From NCBI RefSeq assembly GCF_018390515.1, contig NZ_JAHBBK010000001.1, positions 682,001 through 746,000 of the forward strand: 64,000 nucleotides of DNA, in the 5' to 3' direction. Below, in pieces: positions 1 through 8,598 of the stretch. The notes under the pieces were generated by a model. That model did no database searches, had not been told where the DNA came from, and worked only from the letters and a program-made list of their open reading frames with translations. Source of the stretch: Mucilaginibacter sp. Bleaf8. Its GTDB lineage: Bacteria; Bacteroidota; Bacteroidia; Sphingobacteriales; Sphingobacteriaceae. A program made the translations under genes and the position numbers. Numbering within the stretch: the first letter of the stretch is position 1; each line of letters opens with the position of its first letter.

Positions 1-199
1 ATAGCGAAGCTACCAGCAAATCTTCCGGGTTATGTCTGGATGGATCGCCCATAAACTGAGGGTCGGACGAACCGGCTATATCAGGCTTACCGGCGATGCT
101 AATTTGATAACTACGTTGATATGATTTGTAATTACTTGTTCCGGTTCCATTATTACCCGTCCACTGGGTTGTCAAGGTATACTGATGTTCCTTATTCAT
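1..199 (-). CDS. OsmC-like peroxide/redox protein, partial (C-terminus outside window)
   Basis: The reverse strand from an ATG at 199 reads 66 open codons to the window edge. It contains the OsmC-family N-terminal pattern: a tryptophan/GTGT stretch (WTGNNGTGTSNYKSYQRSY), then GKPDIAGSSDP, and a PSRHNPEDLLVASL segment that leads into the family's first catalytic-cysteine helix, which lies off the window. OsmC/Ohr proteins reduce organic hydroperoxides with a pair of cysteines. Those cysteines cannot be seen here, so activity is inferred from the family. The gene starts 7 bp after the Rieske gene stop, on the same strand, which suggests co-transcription. Confidence 0.82.
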   Translation of the reverse strand, partial: MNKEHQYTLTTQWTGNNGTGTSNYKSYQRSYQISIAGKPDIAGSSDPQFMGDPSRHNPEDLLVASL

Positions 200-206
200 C
201 TTGTAT

Positions 207-545
207 CTAATGAAAGATGCGTTTTATCTTTTCCCAAAGCGAATTTATTTCAACATAAATACCATCATCACGACTATCAACCGGATAAACGCTTACATAA
301 TCATTTTGGCCGGGGCTACCTCTGCCGGTCAATAAATCATAAGAATAGCGATGATACGGACATACAAGTTTCCCTTGCTCACACCAGCCGGCACTTAAAT
401 CTGCACCGGCATGTGGGCATTTGGCACTTACAGCATGTAACGCCCCCTCATTATTAATTAAGCAAACAGTTTGCGATCCGGCTTTTACTTTCTTTATGAA
501 AGATTCATCATTCTGTAACGGCGACGCCACTTTGTACCACGCCAT
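207..545 (-). CDS. Rieske [2Fe-2S] domain protein
   Basis: A 112-residue soluble protein that is a single Rieske fold. The cluster ligands are visible as Cys43-x-His45 (CPH) and Cys62-x2-His65 (CPYH). There is no signal peptide or oxygenase catalytic domain, so it resembles the small NirD-type or dioxygenase-ferredoxin Rieske proteins that pass electrons in the cytoplasm. The partner is unknown. Its ATG overlaps the TAA of the upstream lipoprotein gene by one base, a translational coupling arrangement, and the OsmC-like gene follows 7 bp downstream. The three genes probably form one operon, which hints at a redox or oxidative-stress role. That role is inference. Confidence 0.85.
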   Translation of the reverse strand: MAWYKVASPLQNDESFIKKVKAGSQTVCLINNEGALHAVSAKCPHAGADLSAGWCEQGKLVCPYHRYSYDLLTGRGSPGQNDYVSVYPVDSRDDGIYVEINSLWEKIKRIFH

Positions 546-1309
546 TAAAAATCGATTTTCAGATTCATTAGAGTAGGGTTTTTCATCACATCATCCATAT
601 TGGTTTGTAATGTTACCTGCCTGCGATCGGCCGAGAGTACGGCTTTGGGGTTGTTTATCTTTTTAACCGGCTTGGCAAAGCGTAGCACCACCTTATAGGG
701 CATATCAATAAGCATGGCGCGGGCCATGGCAAAGGTAGATTGGGTTTTCTTTAAAAAAGCATTAAACTTTTTCAGGTCAATGATACGATAGAATTTGTTT
801 GGTGTAATTTGATATGAGTAGCAATCCTGTCCGGCAATTAGCTGCTGCACATCTACGCTTTTAAATGTTTTATCTGCTTTTTGCGACGCACTAATCTGCT
901 GGTTGCCAGCCATTTTGGATAAACGTTGCAGGTAGCCTTCCAATTCCTCCGGTGATTTGGCCTCATGATCGATGCTTACCTTCATTTGGCTGCGTTTCAG
1001 GTTCATCAGGATAGACAGGTTACTGCTTTTGGCCATAGCGGCTTCTTCGGCCGTCATGCGGGCCTGCGCACTGTCTGGAAGCGCGCTATAGAAGTTCATG
1101 GAAGTATCTTTTTTGATGGAGAACTGCGGCGTATTCGTTAAGGAATCAGACATCAGATTCATGAGCACCGATACGGCCCGGCTCATATCAAAACGGTAAC
1201 TAACAGTGCAGGCGCCATTGGCTTTGAACGTATATTGCTCTACCATATCCACACAGGATGAGCAACATAACGATAAGCTTATTATAATCAAAAAGTAAAC
1301 TTTTTTCAT
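545..1309 (-). CDS. Hypothetical lipoprotein
   Basis: About 254 residues. I do not recognise the family. The N-terminus (MKKVYFLIIISLSLCCSSC) is a signal sequence ending in a cysteine-rich stretch compatible with lipidation, most likely at the last cysteine (SSC). The start is chosen at the ATG at 1309 because MKK begins the signal peptide. An in-frame ATG at 1324 would add five residues. The body is polar, with no membrane segment and no motif I can name. The stop overlaps the ATG of the Rieske gene (TAATG), so the two are likely translated together. Confidence 0.7.
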   Translation of the reverse strand: MKKVYFLIIISLSLCCSSCVDMVEQYTFKANGACTVSYRFDMSRAVSVLMNLMSDSLTNTPQFSIKKDTSMNFYSALPDSAQARMTAEEAAMAKSSNLSILMNLKRSQMKVSIDHEAKSPEELEGYLQRLSKMAGNQQISASQKADKTFKSVDVQQLIAGQDCYSYQITPNKFYRIIDLKKFNAFLKKTQSTFAMARAMLIDMPYKVVLRFAKPVKKINNPKAVLSADRRQVTLQTNMDDVMKNPTLMNLKIDF

Positions 1310-1390
1310 AACGCTCATTTGCAAGTAATTATACGAATTAAATAAGAGTTTATAAAGCGTTATTTTAACTTACCACTGCACGTAATTGCT

Positions 1391-1398
1391 TATCTTTG
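1391..1398 (+). promoter_or_regulatory. Bacteroidota -7 promoter element for queE
   Basis: TATCTTTG matches TAnnTTTG exactly and ends 12 nt before the queE ATG at 1411. It overlaps an in-frame TTG at 1396, which argues that the TTG is not the start. The leader would be only a few nucleotides long. Confidence 0.6.
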
Positions 1399-1410
1399 CC
1401 GATTAATTTT

Positions 1411-2034
1411 ATGGCACATAATATACCAGAGGATGGCTCTCTTCTTCCGTTGATGGAGGAGTTTTATACTATTCAGGGCGAAGGCTACAACAGCGGCAAA
1501 GCAGCTTATTTTATAAGGCTGGGTGGTTGCGATGTAGGCTGCCACTGGTGCGATGTTAAAGAAAGCTGGGATGCCGAGCTACACCCGCTTACTCAAACGG
1601 ATACGATTGTTGAGCATGCCATGCGCTATCCATCAAAAAATGTGGTGGTTACCGGCGGGGAGCCATTGATCTACAATCTGGATTATCTTACCTCTCAGCT
1701 GCATCAAAACGGGATCAAAACCTTTATCGAAACCTCGGGTGCTTATCCGCTTTCGGGCCAATGGGACTGGATCTGTTTGTCGCCTAAAAAATTCAAAGCT
1801 CCTATGCCTGACGTTGCCGCTTTTGCTCACGAACTGAAGGTGATCGTATTTAACAAGTCGGATTTTGCCTGGGCCGAAGAGCATGCTAAGCGGGTATCGC
1901 CAGCATGTAAATTATTCTTGCAACCCGAGTGGTCAAAATCGAAAGAAATGATGCCGCTTATTGTAGATTATGTAATGAACAACCCGCAGTGGGAAATGTC
2001 GTTACAAACGCATAAGTACATGAATATTCCATAA
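1411..2034 (+). CDS. queE: 7-carboxy-7-deazaguanine synthase QueE (radical SAM)
   Basis: About 207 residues. QueE converts 6-carboxy-5,6,7,8-tetrahydropterin to 7-carboxy-7-deazaguanine in the pathway to queuosine tRNA modification, using S-adenosylmethionine and a 4Fe-4S cluster. The N-terminus carries FYTIQGEG followed by the radical-SAM triad in GGCDVGCHWCD (C-x3-C-x2-C, the triad spacing). Further on VVTGGEPL is the SAM-binding GGE motif. The ATG at 1411 is preferred over an in-frame TTG at 1396, because the TTG lies inside a -7 promoter element. No other queuosine gene is adjacent. The next gene starts 34 bp downstream on the same strand. Confidence 0.93.
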   Translation: MAHNIPEDGSLLPLMEEFYTIQGEGYNSGKAAYFIRLGGCDVGCHWCDVKESWDAELHPLTQTDTIVEHAMRYPSKNVVVTGGEPLIYNLDYLTSQLHQNGIKTFIETSGAYPLSGQWDWICLSPKKFKAPMPDVAAFAHELKVIVFNKSDFAWAEEHAKRVSPACKLFLQPEWSKSKEMMPLIVDYVMNNPQWEMSLQTHKYMNIP

Positions 2035-2068
2035 TATATTCTAATTTAGTGCTTTATTACCTTGAAAA

Positions 2069-3967
2069 ATGAGGCGCTGTCTTCTACTTTTACTAACCAC
2101 CTGGGCCGTTGTGGCCAGCGGGCAAAACAAACCCTACAACACTACAAGCAACTCGGCCATTACCTATTATAAAAAAGCGAACGCCAGTATTGACAGGCGC
2201 GACTATCAGGGTGCCGCAGCATTACTGGAACAAGCCCTTGAGGCCGATTCAAATTTTACTGATGCACATGCCCAACTGGCCGATTTGCTGAAAATGCAGA
2301 TGCAGTACAAGCCAGCCATTGCACACTACCGTAAAGCCATTCTACTTAACCCGGATTTTACCCGGGCCATATATCTAAAGCTTGGGGAAACTGAGATCAA
2401 TACAGCTGACTATACCCAGGCGAAATTACACCTTGAAAAGTACCTTACCTACCCGGGTATTACCAGCGAGAACCGGTTCTATGCCCGCAAACTTATTGCC
2501 GACTGTAACTTTGCCACTACCGCGTTGCAACATCCGGTACCATTTAAGCCAGTCAACCTCGGGCCTGAGATCAATACAGCCAATGATGAATATTTGCCGG
2601 TATCAACCGCAGATGAGGCTACGCTGATTTTTACCCGCAAGGTTAATAACAACGAGGATTTTTATAAAAGCCAAAAGCTTAGTAATAAGTGGACTAACGC
2701 TGTTTACCTAAGCCAGCAGATTAACACCGTTGAGTATAACGAAGGTGCACAATCAATTTCTCAGGATGGCAAATACTTATTTTTTACAGGCTGTAACCGG
2801 CCCGACGGGCAAGGGCGATGCGATATTTATGTTACCCAAAAGAAAGGTGAAGACTGGAGCAAACCATTCAATTTAAGCTCACCTATAAACGGACCTGGCT
2901 GGGAATCACAACCGTCTATCAGTGCTGATGGGCATACGCTTTATTTTGTGAGTAACCGTCCGGGCGGTTACGGCGGCTATGATATATGGAAATGCCAGGT
3001 GACCGAGAAAGGCTGGTCGCAACCAGAAAATCTGGGGCCTAATATCAACACACCGTACGATGAACAATCGCCCTACATTCACCCCGATGATAGCACTTTA
3101 TACTTCTGCTCAAACGGCTGGCCGGGTATGGGCAATAAAGATTTGTTTGTGAGCAGGCTTGAGGCAAATGGCAAATGGCAGAAACCGGAGAACCTGGGCT
3201 ATCCCATCAATACCAGTGGCGACGAAAACGGACTTACTATTACAGCCAACGGCAGCTATGCTTTTTTTGCATCTAACACATTGAACGGCATGGGTGGCTT
3301 TGATATTTACACTTTTGAATTGCCCGAAAAGATGCGCCCGCATGTGGTAATTTATGTAAAGGGCAATGTCACCGATGCGGTAACATTGCGCCCGGTTGAT
3401 GCCAATGTGGAGATTACCGATTTGCTCTTGAACAAACCTGTTTATCAAAATAGCACTACCCTGCCCAAAGGCGACTTTCTGGCAACTTTACCTGTTGGGC
3501 GCAATTATGGTTTGACAATATCTAAAAACGGGTACCTCTTTTACTCCGAAAACTTTTCGCTTATTGGCCATGAACCGAAGAAAGATTACGAGATCAACGT
3601 AAACCTACAGCCCATTGAGGTAGGTAAAAAAGCCATCCTGAAAAACATCTTTTTTGATAGCAATAAATACAGCCTTAAGCCTGAGTCGGAATCGGCATTA
3701 CATAAACTGATTGAATTTTTGGGCATGAACGCCACCGTACGCATAGAGATATCCGGACATACCGACAATGCAGGCAACGATAAAATAAACCAGACACTTT
3801 CCGAAAATCGTGCAAAAGCTGTTTATGATTACTTAATAAGCCATGGTATAGGGGCCGCTAAATTGGTATACAAAGGCTACGGCAAGCTACAACCTGTTGC
3901 AACTAACGCCACAGCCGAAGGACGTAGCCAAAACCGTCGTACTGAATTTAAAATCATTGCTAAGTAA
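2069..3967 (+). CDS. OmpA-family protein with TPR, PD40 propeller and carboxypeptidase-regulatory domains
   Basis: 632 residues with a signal peptide (MRRCLLLLLTTWAVVASGQ). Domains in order are TPR repeats at about 28-150, a series of WD40-like PD40 blades at about 160-430 (recurring LYFxSNRPGGxGGxDI units), a carboxypeptidase regulatory-like Ig fold at about 435-515, and a C-terminal OmpA peptidoglycan-binding domain at about 525-632 with ISGHTDNAGNDKINQTLSE and RRTEF. This architecture is common in Bacteroidota and resembles PorE of the type IX secretion system. It probably tethers an envelope complex to peptidoglycan; the exact partner is unknown. A bidirectional terminator separates it from convergent recQ. 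Confidence 0.85.
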   Translation: MRRCLLLLLTTWAVVASGQNKPYNTTSNSAITYYKKANASIDRRDYQGAAALLEQALEADSNFTDAHAQLADLLKMQMQYKPAIAHYRKAILLNPDFTRAIYLKLGETEINTADYTQAKLHLEKYLTYPGITSENRFYARKLIADCNFATTALQHPVPFKPVNLGPEINTANDEYLPVSTADEATLIFTRKVNNNEDFYKSQKLSNKWTNAVYLSQQINTVEYNEGAQSISQDGKYLFFTGCNRPDGQGRCDIYVTQKKGEDWSKPFNLSSPINGPGWESQPSISADGHTLYFVSNRPGGYGGYDIWKCQVTEKGWSQPENLGPNINTPYDEQSPYIHPDDSTLYFCSNGWPGMGNKDLFVSRLEANGKWQKPENLGYPINTSGDENGLTITANGSYAFFASNTLNGMGGFDIYTFELPEKMRPHVVIYVKGNVTDAVTLRPVDANVEITDLLLNKPVYQNSTTLPKGDFLATLPVGRNYGLTISKNGYLFYSENFSLIGHEPKKDYEINVNLQPIEVGKKAILKNIFFDSNKYSLKPESESALHKLIEFLGMNATVRIEISGHTDNAGNDKINQTLSENRAKAVYDYLISHGIGAAKLVYKGYGKLQPVATNATAEGRSQNRRTEFKIIAK

Positions 3968-3990
3968 ACAACTGAGTAAGGGTCATAATA

Positions 3991-4025
3991 AAAAAGGGAA
4001 CTTCTTGATTGAAGTTCCCTTTTTT
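3991..4025. terminator. Bidirectional terminator between the OmpA-family gene and recQ
   Basis: Arms 3991-4004 and 4011-4024 pair perfectly around a 6-nt loop (AAGGGAACTTC core) and are flanked by A and T runs. It serves both convergent genes. Confidence 0.85.
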
Positions 4026-4041
4026 ATTAGTGCTTATTTTA

Positions 4042-6237
4042 TTAGTTTCCTAATTCAGACATGAATTTGATACGCATCAGCTGTATCTCTTCGCGGGTGT
4101 AATCGTTTACACCTAAGTCAACCAAGGCATCATCAATGGAGTCAACCTCAGCAGAGCGGAAATAGTCATAAACTTCTTCCTGCTTGTCTTCATCAATCAC
4201 CTCATCTATGTAGTAGTTCAGATTCAGTTTAGTACCCGAGTTTACGATTGATTCCACCTCACGCAAAATCTCTTCATAAGTAAGACCTTTGGAGGCTGCA
4301 ATATCTTCCAGATCCAAGTGACGATCGATGTTCTGAATGATATATACTTTCAGCGCAGATTTGTTGGCAGCGCTTTTAATCACCAGATCAATCGGGCGGT
4401 CAATATCATTATCCTCTACATACTTCTTGATCAGTTCGATGAATGGCGCACCAAACTTAGCCGCCTTACCGGCACCAACGCCGGATATTTGTTTCAATTC
4501 GTCGGTACTAACCGGATAATGCGTACACATCTCCTCCAGTGATGGATCCTGGAACACAACAAACGGCGGCAAATTCTTTTGCTTAGCAATTTTCTTGCGC
4601 AAGTCTTTCAGCATTTGCAACAATTGGGTATCCAATGCGCCGCCACCTTGTTTCGGACCGTCTTCACCATCTTCGTCATCAGTAGCCTCAATCGGTTTGT
4701 TCAATACAAAACGAATGCTGTAAGGATTGTCTATAAACTCATGCCCTTTTGCAGTCATGTGCAACAGGCCATAGTTATCAATATCTTTTGATAAGAAGTT
4801 ATCTAACAGGGCTTGGCGTAACAATGATTTCCACACGTTTTCGCCATCCTCTTTACCCGAACCAAACACCTCTAATTGGTGATGACCATAGTGGTGTACG
4901 TTTGGATTATCCTGCCCCATAAGCACGCTCACAACATGATGATCGTCAAACTTTTCGCCCAATAGTTTGATAAGGCTTAACGCGCGGTGCAGTTGGGCCT
5001 CGCCGTCAAAAAACTGGCGTTGTGATGCGCAATTATCGCACATGCAGTTACAATCAGTTGCATCGTAATCCTCACCAAAATAGTGTAGTATCTGTTTACG
5101 TCGACATGCTGATGATTCGGCATAATCAATCACCTCTTTTAAAATCTGGGTACCAATTTCGCGCTCAGACACAGGCTTATCCTTCATGAATTTCTGCAGC
5201 TTGTCCACATCTTTTTCAGAGTAGAAAGCTACGCAGATACCCTCGCCGCCATCACGTCCGGCACGTCCGGTTTCCTGGTAATAACCTTCCATGCTTTTAG
5301 GCACATCGTGGTGTATTACGTATCGTACATCCGGTTTATCTATACCCATACCGAAAGCAATCGTAGCTACAATTACTTCGGCATCTTCCATCAAAAACTT
5401 ATCCTGCGTATCGGCACGTACCTTGGCATCCAGCCCGGCGTGGTAAGGCAGGGCCTTAATTCCATTCAGGTTAAGCGCCTCAGCAACCTCTTCCACCTTT
5501 TTGCGGCTCAGGCAATATACAATACCTGATTTGCCCTGGTGTTGCTTAATAAACCTGATGATTTCTTTAAGCACGTTACGCTTTGCGCGAACCTCATAAT
5601 ACAGGTTGGCCCGGTTGAACGATGATTTGAAAACCGTTGCATTGTTCATTTGCAGGTTTTTCTGAATATCGTGCTGCACCTTAGGCGTAGCTGTAGCAGT
5701 TAAGGCAATAATGGGAATATTTTCACCAAGGTTGCTTATAACCTGGCGTATTTTGCGATACTCAGGCCTGAAATCATGCCCCCATTCGGAGATACAGTGC
5801 GCTTCATCAACCGCAACGAATGAAAGCTTGTTTAAGCGTAAAAAATCGATATTATCCTGTTTGGTTAATGACTCGGGCGCTACATACAGCAACTTAGTTT
5901 TGCCGCTCAGCACATCATCTTTTACCTTGATGGTTTCGGCTTTGGTTAAAGATGAATTTAAGAAATGCGCCACACTGTCGGAATTGCAAAATGCGCGGAG
6001 CTGATCTACCTGATTTTTCATCAGGGCAATTAAAGGAGAGATTACAATGGCGGTGCCTTCGGTCATTAAGGCCGGCAGCTGGTAGCACATTGATTTTCCA
6101 CCGCCGGTTGGCATGATAACAAACGTATCGTTGCCGGCTAATATGTTGGTGATAATCGCCTCTTGTTCACCCTTAAAATTATCAAATCCGAAAAAATTTT
6201 GCAGGTTATCAAAGAGCGATTTTTTTATCTCAATCAT
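4042..6237 (-). CDS. recQ: ATP-dependent DNA helicase RecQ
   Basis: 731 residues. RecQ unwinds DNA 3' to 5' during recombination and replication-fork repair. Visible motifs are Walker A PTGGGKS at residues 43-49, the DEAH box at 144-147 followed by CISEWGHDFRPEY, SALTATAT-type motif III (IIALTATATPKV), and motif VI QETGRAGRDG. A zinc-binding RQC region follows, with cysteines in CRRKQILHYFGE and CNCMCDNC near residues 380-410. An HRDC domain sits at about 525-600, and a further 130-residue acidic tail is typical of Bacteroidota RecQ. It is transcribed alone, converging on the OmpA-family gene and divergent from the guanylyltransferase gene. Confidence 0.95.
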   Translation of the reverse strand: MIEIKKSLFDNLQNFFGFDNFKGEQEAIITNILAGNDTFVIMPTGGGKSMCYQLPALMTEGTAIVISPLIALMKNQVDQLRAFCNSDSVAHFLNSSLTKAETIKVKDDVLSGKTKLLYVAPESLTKQDNIDFLRLNKLSFVAVDEAHCISEWGHDFRPEYRKIRQVISNLGENIPIIALTATATPKVQHDIQKNLQMNNATVFKSSFNRANLYYEVRAKRNVLKEIIRFIKQHQGKSGIVYCLSRKKVEEVAEALNLNGIKALPYHAGLDAKVRADTQDKFLMEDAEVIVATIAFGMGIDKPDVRYVIHHDVPKSMEGYYQETGRAGRDGGEGICVAFYSEKDVDKLQKFMKDKPVSEREIGTQILKEVIDYAESSACRRKQILHYFGEDYDATDCNCMCDNCASQRQFFDGEAQLHRALSLIKLLGEKFDDHHVVSVLMGQDNPNVHHYGHHQLEVFGSGKEDGENVWKSLLRQALLDNFLSKDIDNYGLLHMTAKGHEFIDNPYSIRFVLNKPIEATDDEDGEDGPKQGGGALDTQLLQMLKDLRKKIAKQKNLPPFVVFQDPSLEEMCTHYPVSTDELKQISGVGAGKAAKFGAPFIELIKKYVEDNDIDRPIDLVIKSAANKSALKVYIIQNIDRHLDLEDIAASKGLTYEEILREVESIVNSGTKLNLNYYIDEVIDEDKQEEVYDYFRSAEVDSIDDALVDLGVNDYTREEIQLMRIKFMSELGN

Positions 6238-6483
6238 TTTCTTTTAAGGGGACTATGTAAGTACAGATTTCAAAGTTCAAAATAACAAAATTTTTTAGAA
6301 ACCCGCGAAAATGTTAACAAATTATTATAGTATTATGATTTTTAATGTTAACATAGCAGTTATGCTGTTAAGTTCGATCTTTGTATGAATATAACTAAAT
6401 ATTGGGATTTATTATTATCGGAATAAGCTTTTTTTTTCACAAATTTGACCGCATTATTGCAAGATACATCTAACTACATTAAT

Positions 6484-7569
6484 ATGAATAAAAACTATTA
6501 TGCCATAATCATGGCTGGGGGTATCGGTAGCCGCTTCTGGCCAATTAGCCGCACCTCTCATCCTAAACAATTCATTGACATTTTAGGTACCGGAAAAACG
6601 CTGATTCAAAATACATATGATCGCTTTTTGAAAATTTGCCCGGCAGAAAACATATATGTAGTTACCAACGAAAACTATACCGACCTGATTAAAGCGCAGC
6701 TGCCGGCCATGACCGACTCGCAGATTCTTACCGAGCCGGTTATGCGTAATACTGCACCTTGCGTTGCCTATGGCTGCTTTAAAATAGAAAGCCTTAACCC
6801 TGATGCTGTAATTGTGGTTGCCCCGTCTGATCACCTGATTTTAGATGAGGCCGGCTTTGTAGAAAGCATTAACCAATCGCTTGCTACAGCGCAAAAAAAC
6901 AAGTGCCTGATTACACTGGGCATTATGCCATCCAGACCTGACACCGGTTATGGTTACATTCAGTATACCGACCAGGTGATTGATGGCAAGTTCCATAAAG
7001 TAAAAACATTTACAGAGAAGCCTACACTGGAAATTGCCAAAACATTCATCCAAAGCGGCGACTTTTTGTGGAATGCAGGCATCTTTGTATGGTCGGCCCA
7101 GGCAATTACCGACGCTTACGAAAAGCACCTGCCGGATATGTTCGAGATATTTGCGGAAGCCCGTAGCGTTTACAATGGCGAAGACGAGCGTACGCATGTT
7201 AACGCTGCCTACCAGCGCTGTACCAATATATCGATAGACTACGGTATTATGGAAAAAGCCGAGAACGTATATGTGTTGCCATCAGAATTTGGCTGGTCTG
7301 ACTTAGGAACCTGGGCTTCCATTTACCAGTTGGCAGAGAAAGACTATGTAGGCAATGCAGTAATTCCGTCAGAAAAAGTAATCATGTACGATTCATCGAA
7401 CTGTATGGTTAACGTACCGGATGAAAAACTGGTGGTTTTACAAGGCCTGCATGATTACATCGTGGTAGAGTCGAATAATACTTTGCTGATTTGCCCGCGC
7501 GATCAGGAACAAAATGTAAAACAAGTGGTTGCCGATGTAAAACAGAAATTCGGCACAAAATATATCTAA
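6484..7569 (+). CDS. Mannose-1-phosphate guanylyltransferase
   Basis: 361 residues from the ATG at 6484. An in-frame TTG lies further upstream, but the MNKNYYAIIMAGG start fits the family. The enzyme makes GDP-mannose from GTP and mannose-1-phosphate for polysaccharide synthesis. The nucleotidyltransferase signature AGGIGSRFWPISRTSHPKQF is at residues 11-30. PSDHLI and the FTEKP sugar-binding motif are present, as is NAGIFVW. It lacks the C-terminal phosphomannose isomerase domain of bifunctional ManC/AlgA, so it is the monofunctional type (often named manC or manB). It stands alone, with its own terminator. Confidence 0.92.
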   Translation: MNKNYYAIIMAGGIGSRFWPISRTSHPKQFIDILGTGKTLIQNTYDRFLKICPAENIYVVTNENYTDLIKAQLPAMTDSQILTEPVMRNTAPCVAYGCFKIESLNPDAVIVVAPSDHLILDEAGFVESINQSLATAQKNKCLITLGIMPSRPDTGYGYIQYTDQVIDGKFHKVKTFTEKPTLEIAKTFIQSGDFLWNAGIFVWSAQAITDAYEKHLPDMFEIFAEARSVYNGEDERTHVNAAYQRCTNISIDYGIMEKAENVYVLPSEFGWSDLGTWASIYQLAEKDYVGNAVIPSEKVIMYDSSNCMVNVPDEKLVVLQGLHDYIVVESNNTLLICPRDQEQNVKQVVADVKQKFGTKYI

Positions 7570-7590
7570 GACCTACTCTGTAGCAATTAA

Positions 7591-7624
7591 AAAAGCCCCG
7601 ACCTAAAAGATCGGGGCTTTTTAG
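7591..7624. terminator. Bidirectional terminator between the guanylyltransferase gene and rlmB
   Basis: AGCCCCGA pairs with TCGGGGCT around a short loop, with A-run and T-run flanks (7591-7601 against 7611-7622). It lies between convergent genes. Confidence 0.85.
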
Positions 7625-7631
7625 TTGCTTG

Positions 7632-8405
7632 TTATTTGGATGCTGGCGTACGCTGCCTTACGGCTTCATATAATATAATGCCAGCCGATACAGAAACGTT
7701 AAGCGATTCTATTTCACCATACATCGGAATTTTAGCCAGGTAATCGGCCGTGCGGATCAATTCGTTACGGATACCGTCTTCCTCCGATCCCATCACAATA
7801 GCGGTTGGCACGGTATAATCGGGCTTATAAATATAATCTTGTGTTTTTTCGGTACAACAAACCACCTGCAGGCCCGACTCCTGTAAAAACCTGACGGTTT
7901 GCACAAAGTTATCATGACGACATACCGGAATTTTATACAAGGCACCTGCAGAAGTTTTAATCCCATCGGCATTGATTTGAGCCGAACCTTTAGCCGGGAT
8001 AACGATTGCATGCACACCGGCACATTCAGCCGTACGGGCAATAGCGCCCATGTTGCGCACATCCGTTATGCTATCCAGTACCAGTATAAGGGGCACCTCT
8101 CCTTTTTCAAACACCTCGGGTATAATATTTTCTATTTTTTGATAAATGATAGGCGATATTACAGCCACCGCACCCTGGTGGTTTTTCGGCGTCATGCGGT
8201 TCAATTTTTCAACCGGTACGTATTGCGGCGTGAGCTGGTATTCGGTAATTATGGTTTTCAGCTCGTGGAACAAGCCACCGGTTAACCCGCGCTGTATATA
8301 AAGCGACTCGATCTCTTTACCTGATGCAATGGCCTCAATGATAGCCCTGATACCAAAAACAAACTGATTATTATCCCTACGGGGCTTAAAGTTACCTCCT
8401 GACAT
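7632..8405 (-). CDS. rlmB: 23S rRNA (guanosine-2'-O-)-methyltransferase RlmB (TrmH/SpoU family)
   Basis: 257 residues. The SpoU/SPOUT fold methylates a 2'-hydroxyl in 23S rRNA with S-adenosylmethionine; assignment to G2251 follows from the RlmB-like architecture. The N-terminal substrate-binding domain begins VFGIRAIIEAI. The three trefoil-knot motifs are visible as LDSITDVRNMGAIARTAE (motif 1, catalytic Asn/Arg), VMGSEEDGI (motif 2) and PMYGEIESLNVSVSAGI (motif 3). A TrmH tRNA methylase with a similar fold is an alternative, but the N-terminal domain favours RlmB. A -7 promoter element lies 18 nt upstream. Confidence 0.88.
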   Translation of the reverse strand: MSGGNFKPRRDNNQFVFGIRAIIEAIASGKEIESLYIQRGLTGGLFHELKTIITEYQLTPQYVPVEKLNRMTPKNHQGAVAVISPIIYQKIENIIPEVFEKGEVPLILVLDSITDVRNMGAIARTAECAGVHAIVIPAKGSAQINADGIKTSAGALYKIPVCRHDNFVQTVRFLQESGLQVVCCTEKTQDYIYKPDYTVPTAIVMGSEEDGIRNELIRTADYLAKIPMYGEIESLNVSVSAGIILYEAVRQRTPASK

Positions 8406-8423
8406 CTTTTTGAATTAAGGCAA

Positions 8424-8431
8424 CAAAAGTA
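8424..8431 (-). promoter_or_regulatory. -7 promoter element for rlmB
   Basis: Reads TACTTTTG on the reverse strand, an exact TAnnTTTG match, 18 nt before the rlmB ATG at 8405. Confidence 0.55.
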
Positions 8432-8583
8432 AGTATATTATTTAGCTTGTGGTATACTGTATGCCAGTTATCCAAAAACCAGATCACATCGCATATAAAA
8501 TACATATCTAATTAACCTTCAATACTTTAAGTTATAAACATCAATGTGGAGGATTTTTTCACATAGTAAGCAGCCTTTTTGCC

Positions 8584-8591
8584 TATTTTTG
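8584..8591 (+). promoter_or_regulatory. -7 promoter element for dnaB
   Basis: TATTTTTG matches TAnnTTTG and ends 7 nt before the dnaB ATG at 8599. Transcription would start at or next to the start codon, so the mRNA may be leaderless. Confidence 0.55.
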
Positions 8592-8598
8592 TTGAGCT

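Noticed and set aside
185..457. Histidine-rich 90-codon frame on the plus strand
   Set aside because: It is the antisense of the Rieske gene; the His-rich translation is an artefact.
6386..6427. 13-codon frame upstream of the guanylyltransferase gene
   Set aside because: No Shine-Dalgarno, and only a one-mismatch -7 box (GATCTTTG at 6376-6383) before it; kept only as part of the repeat observation.
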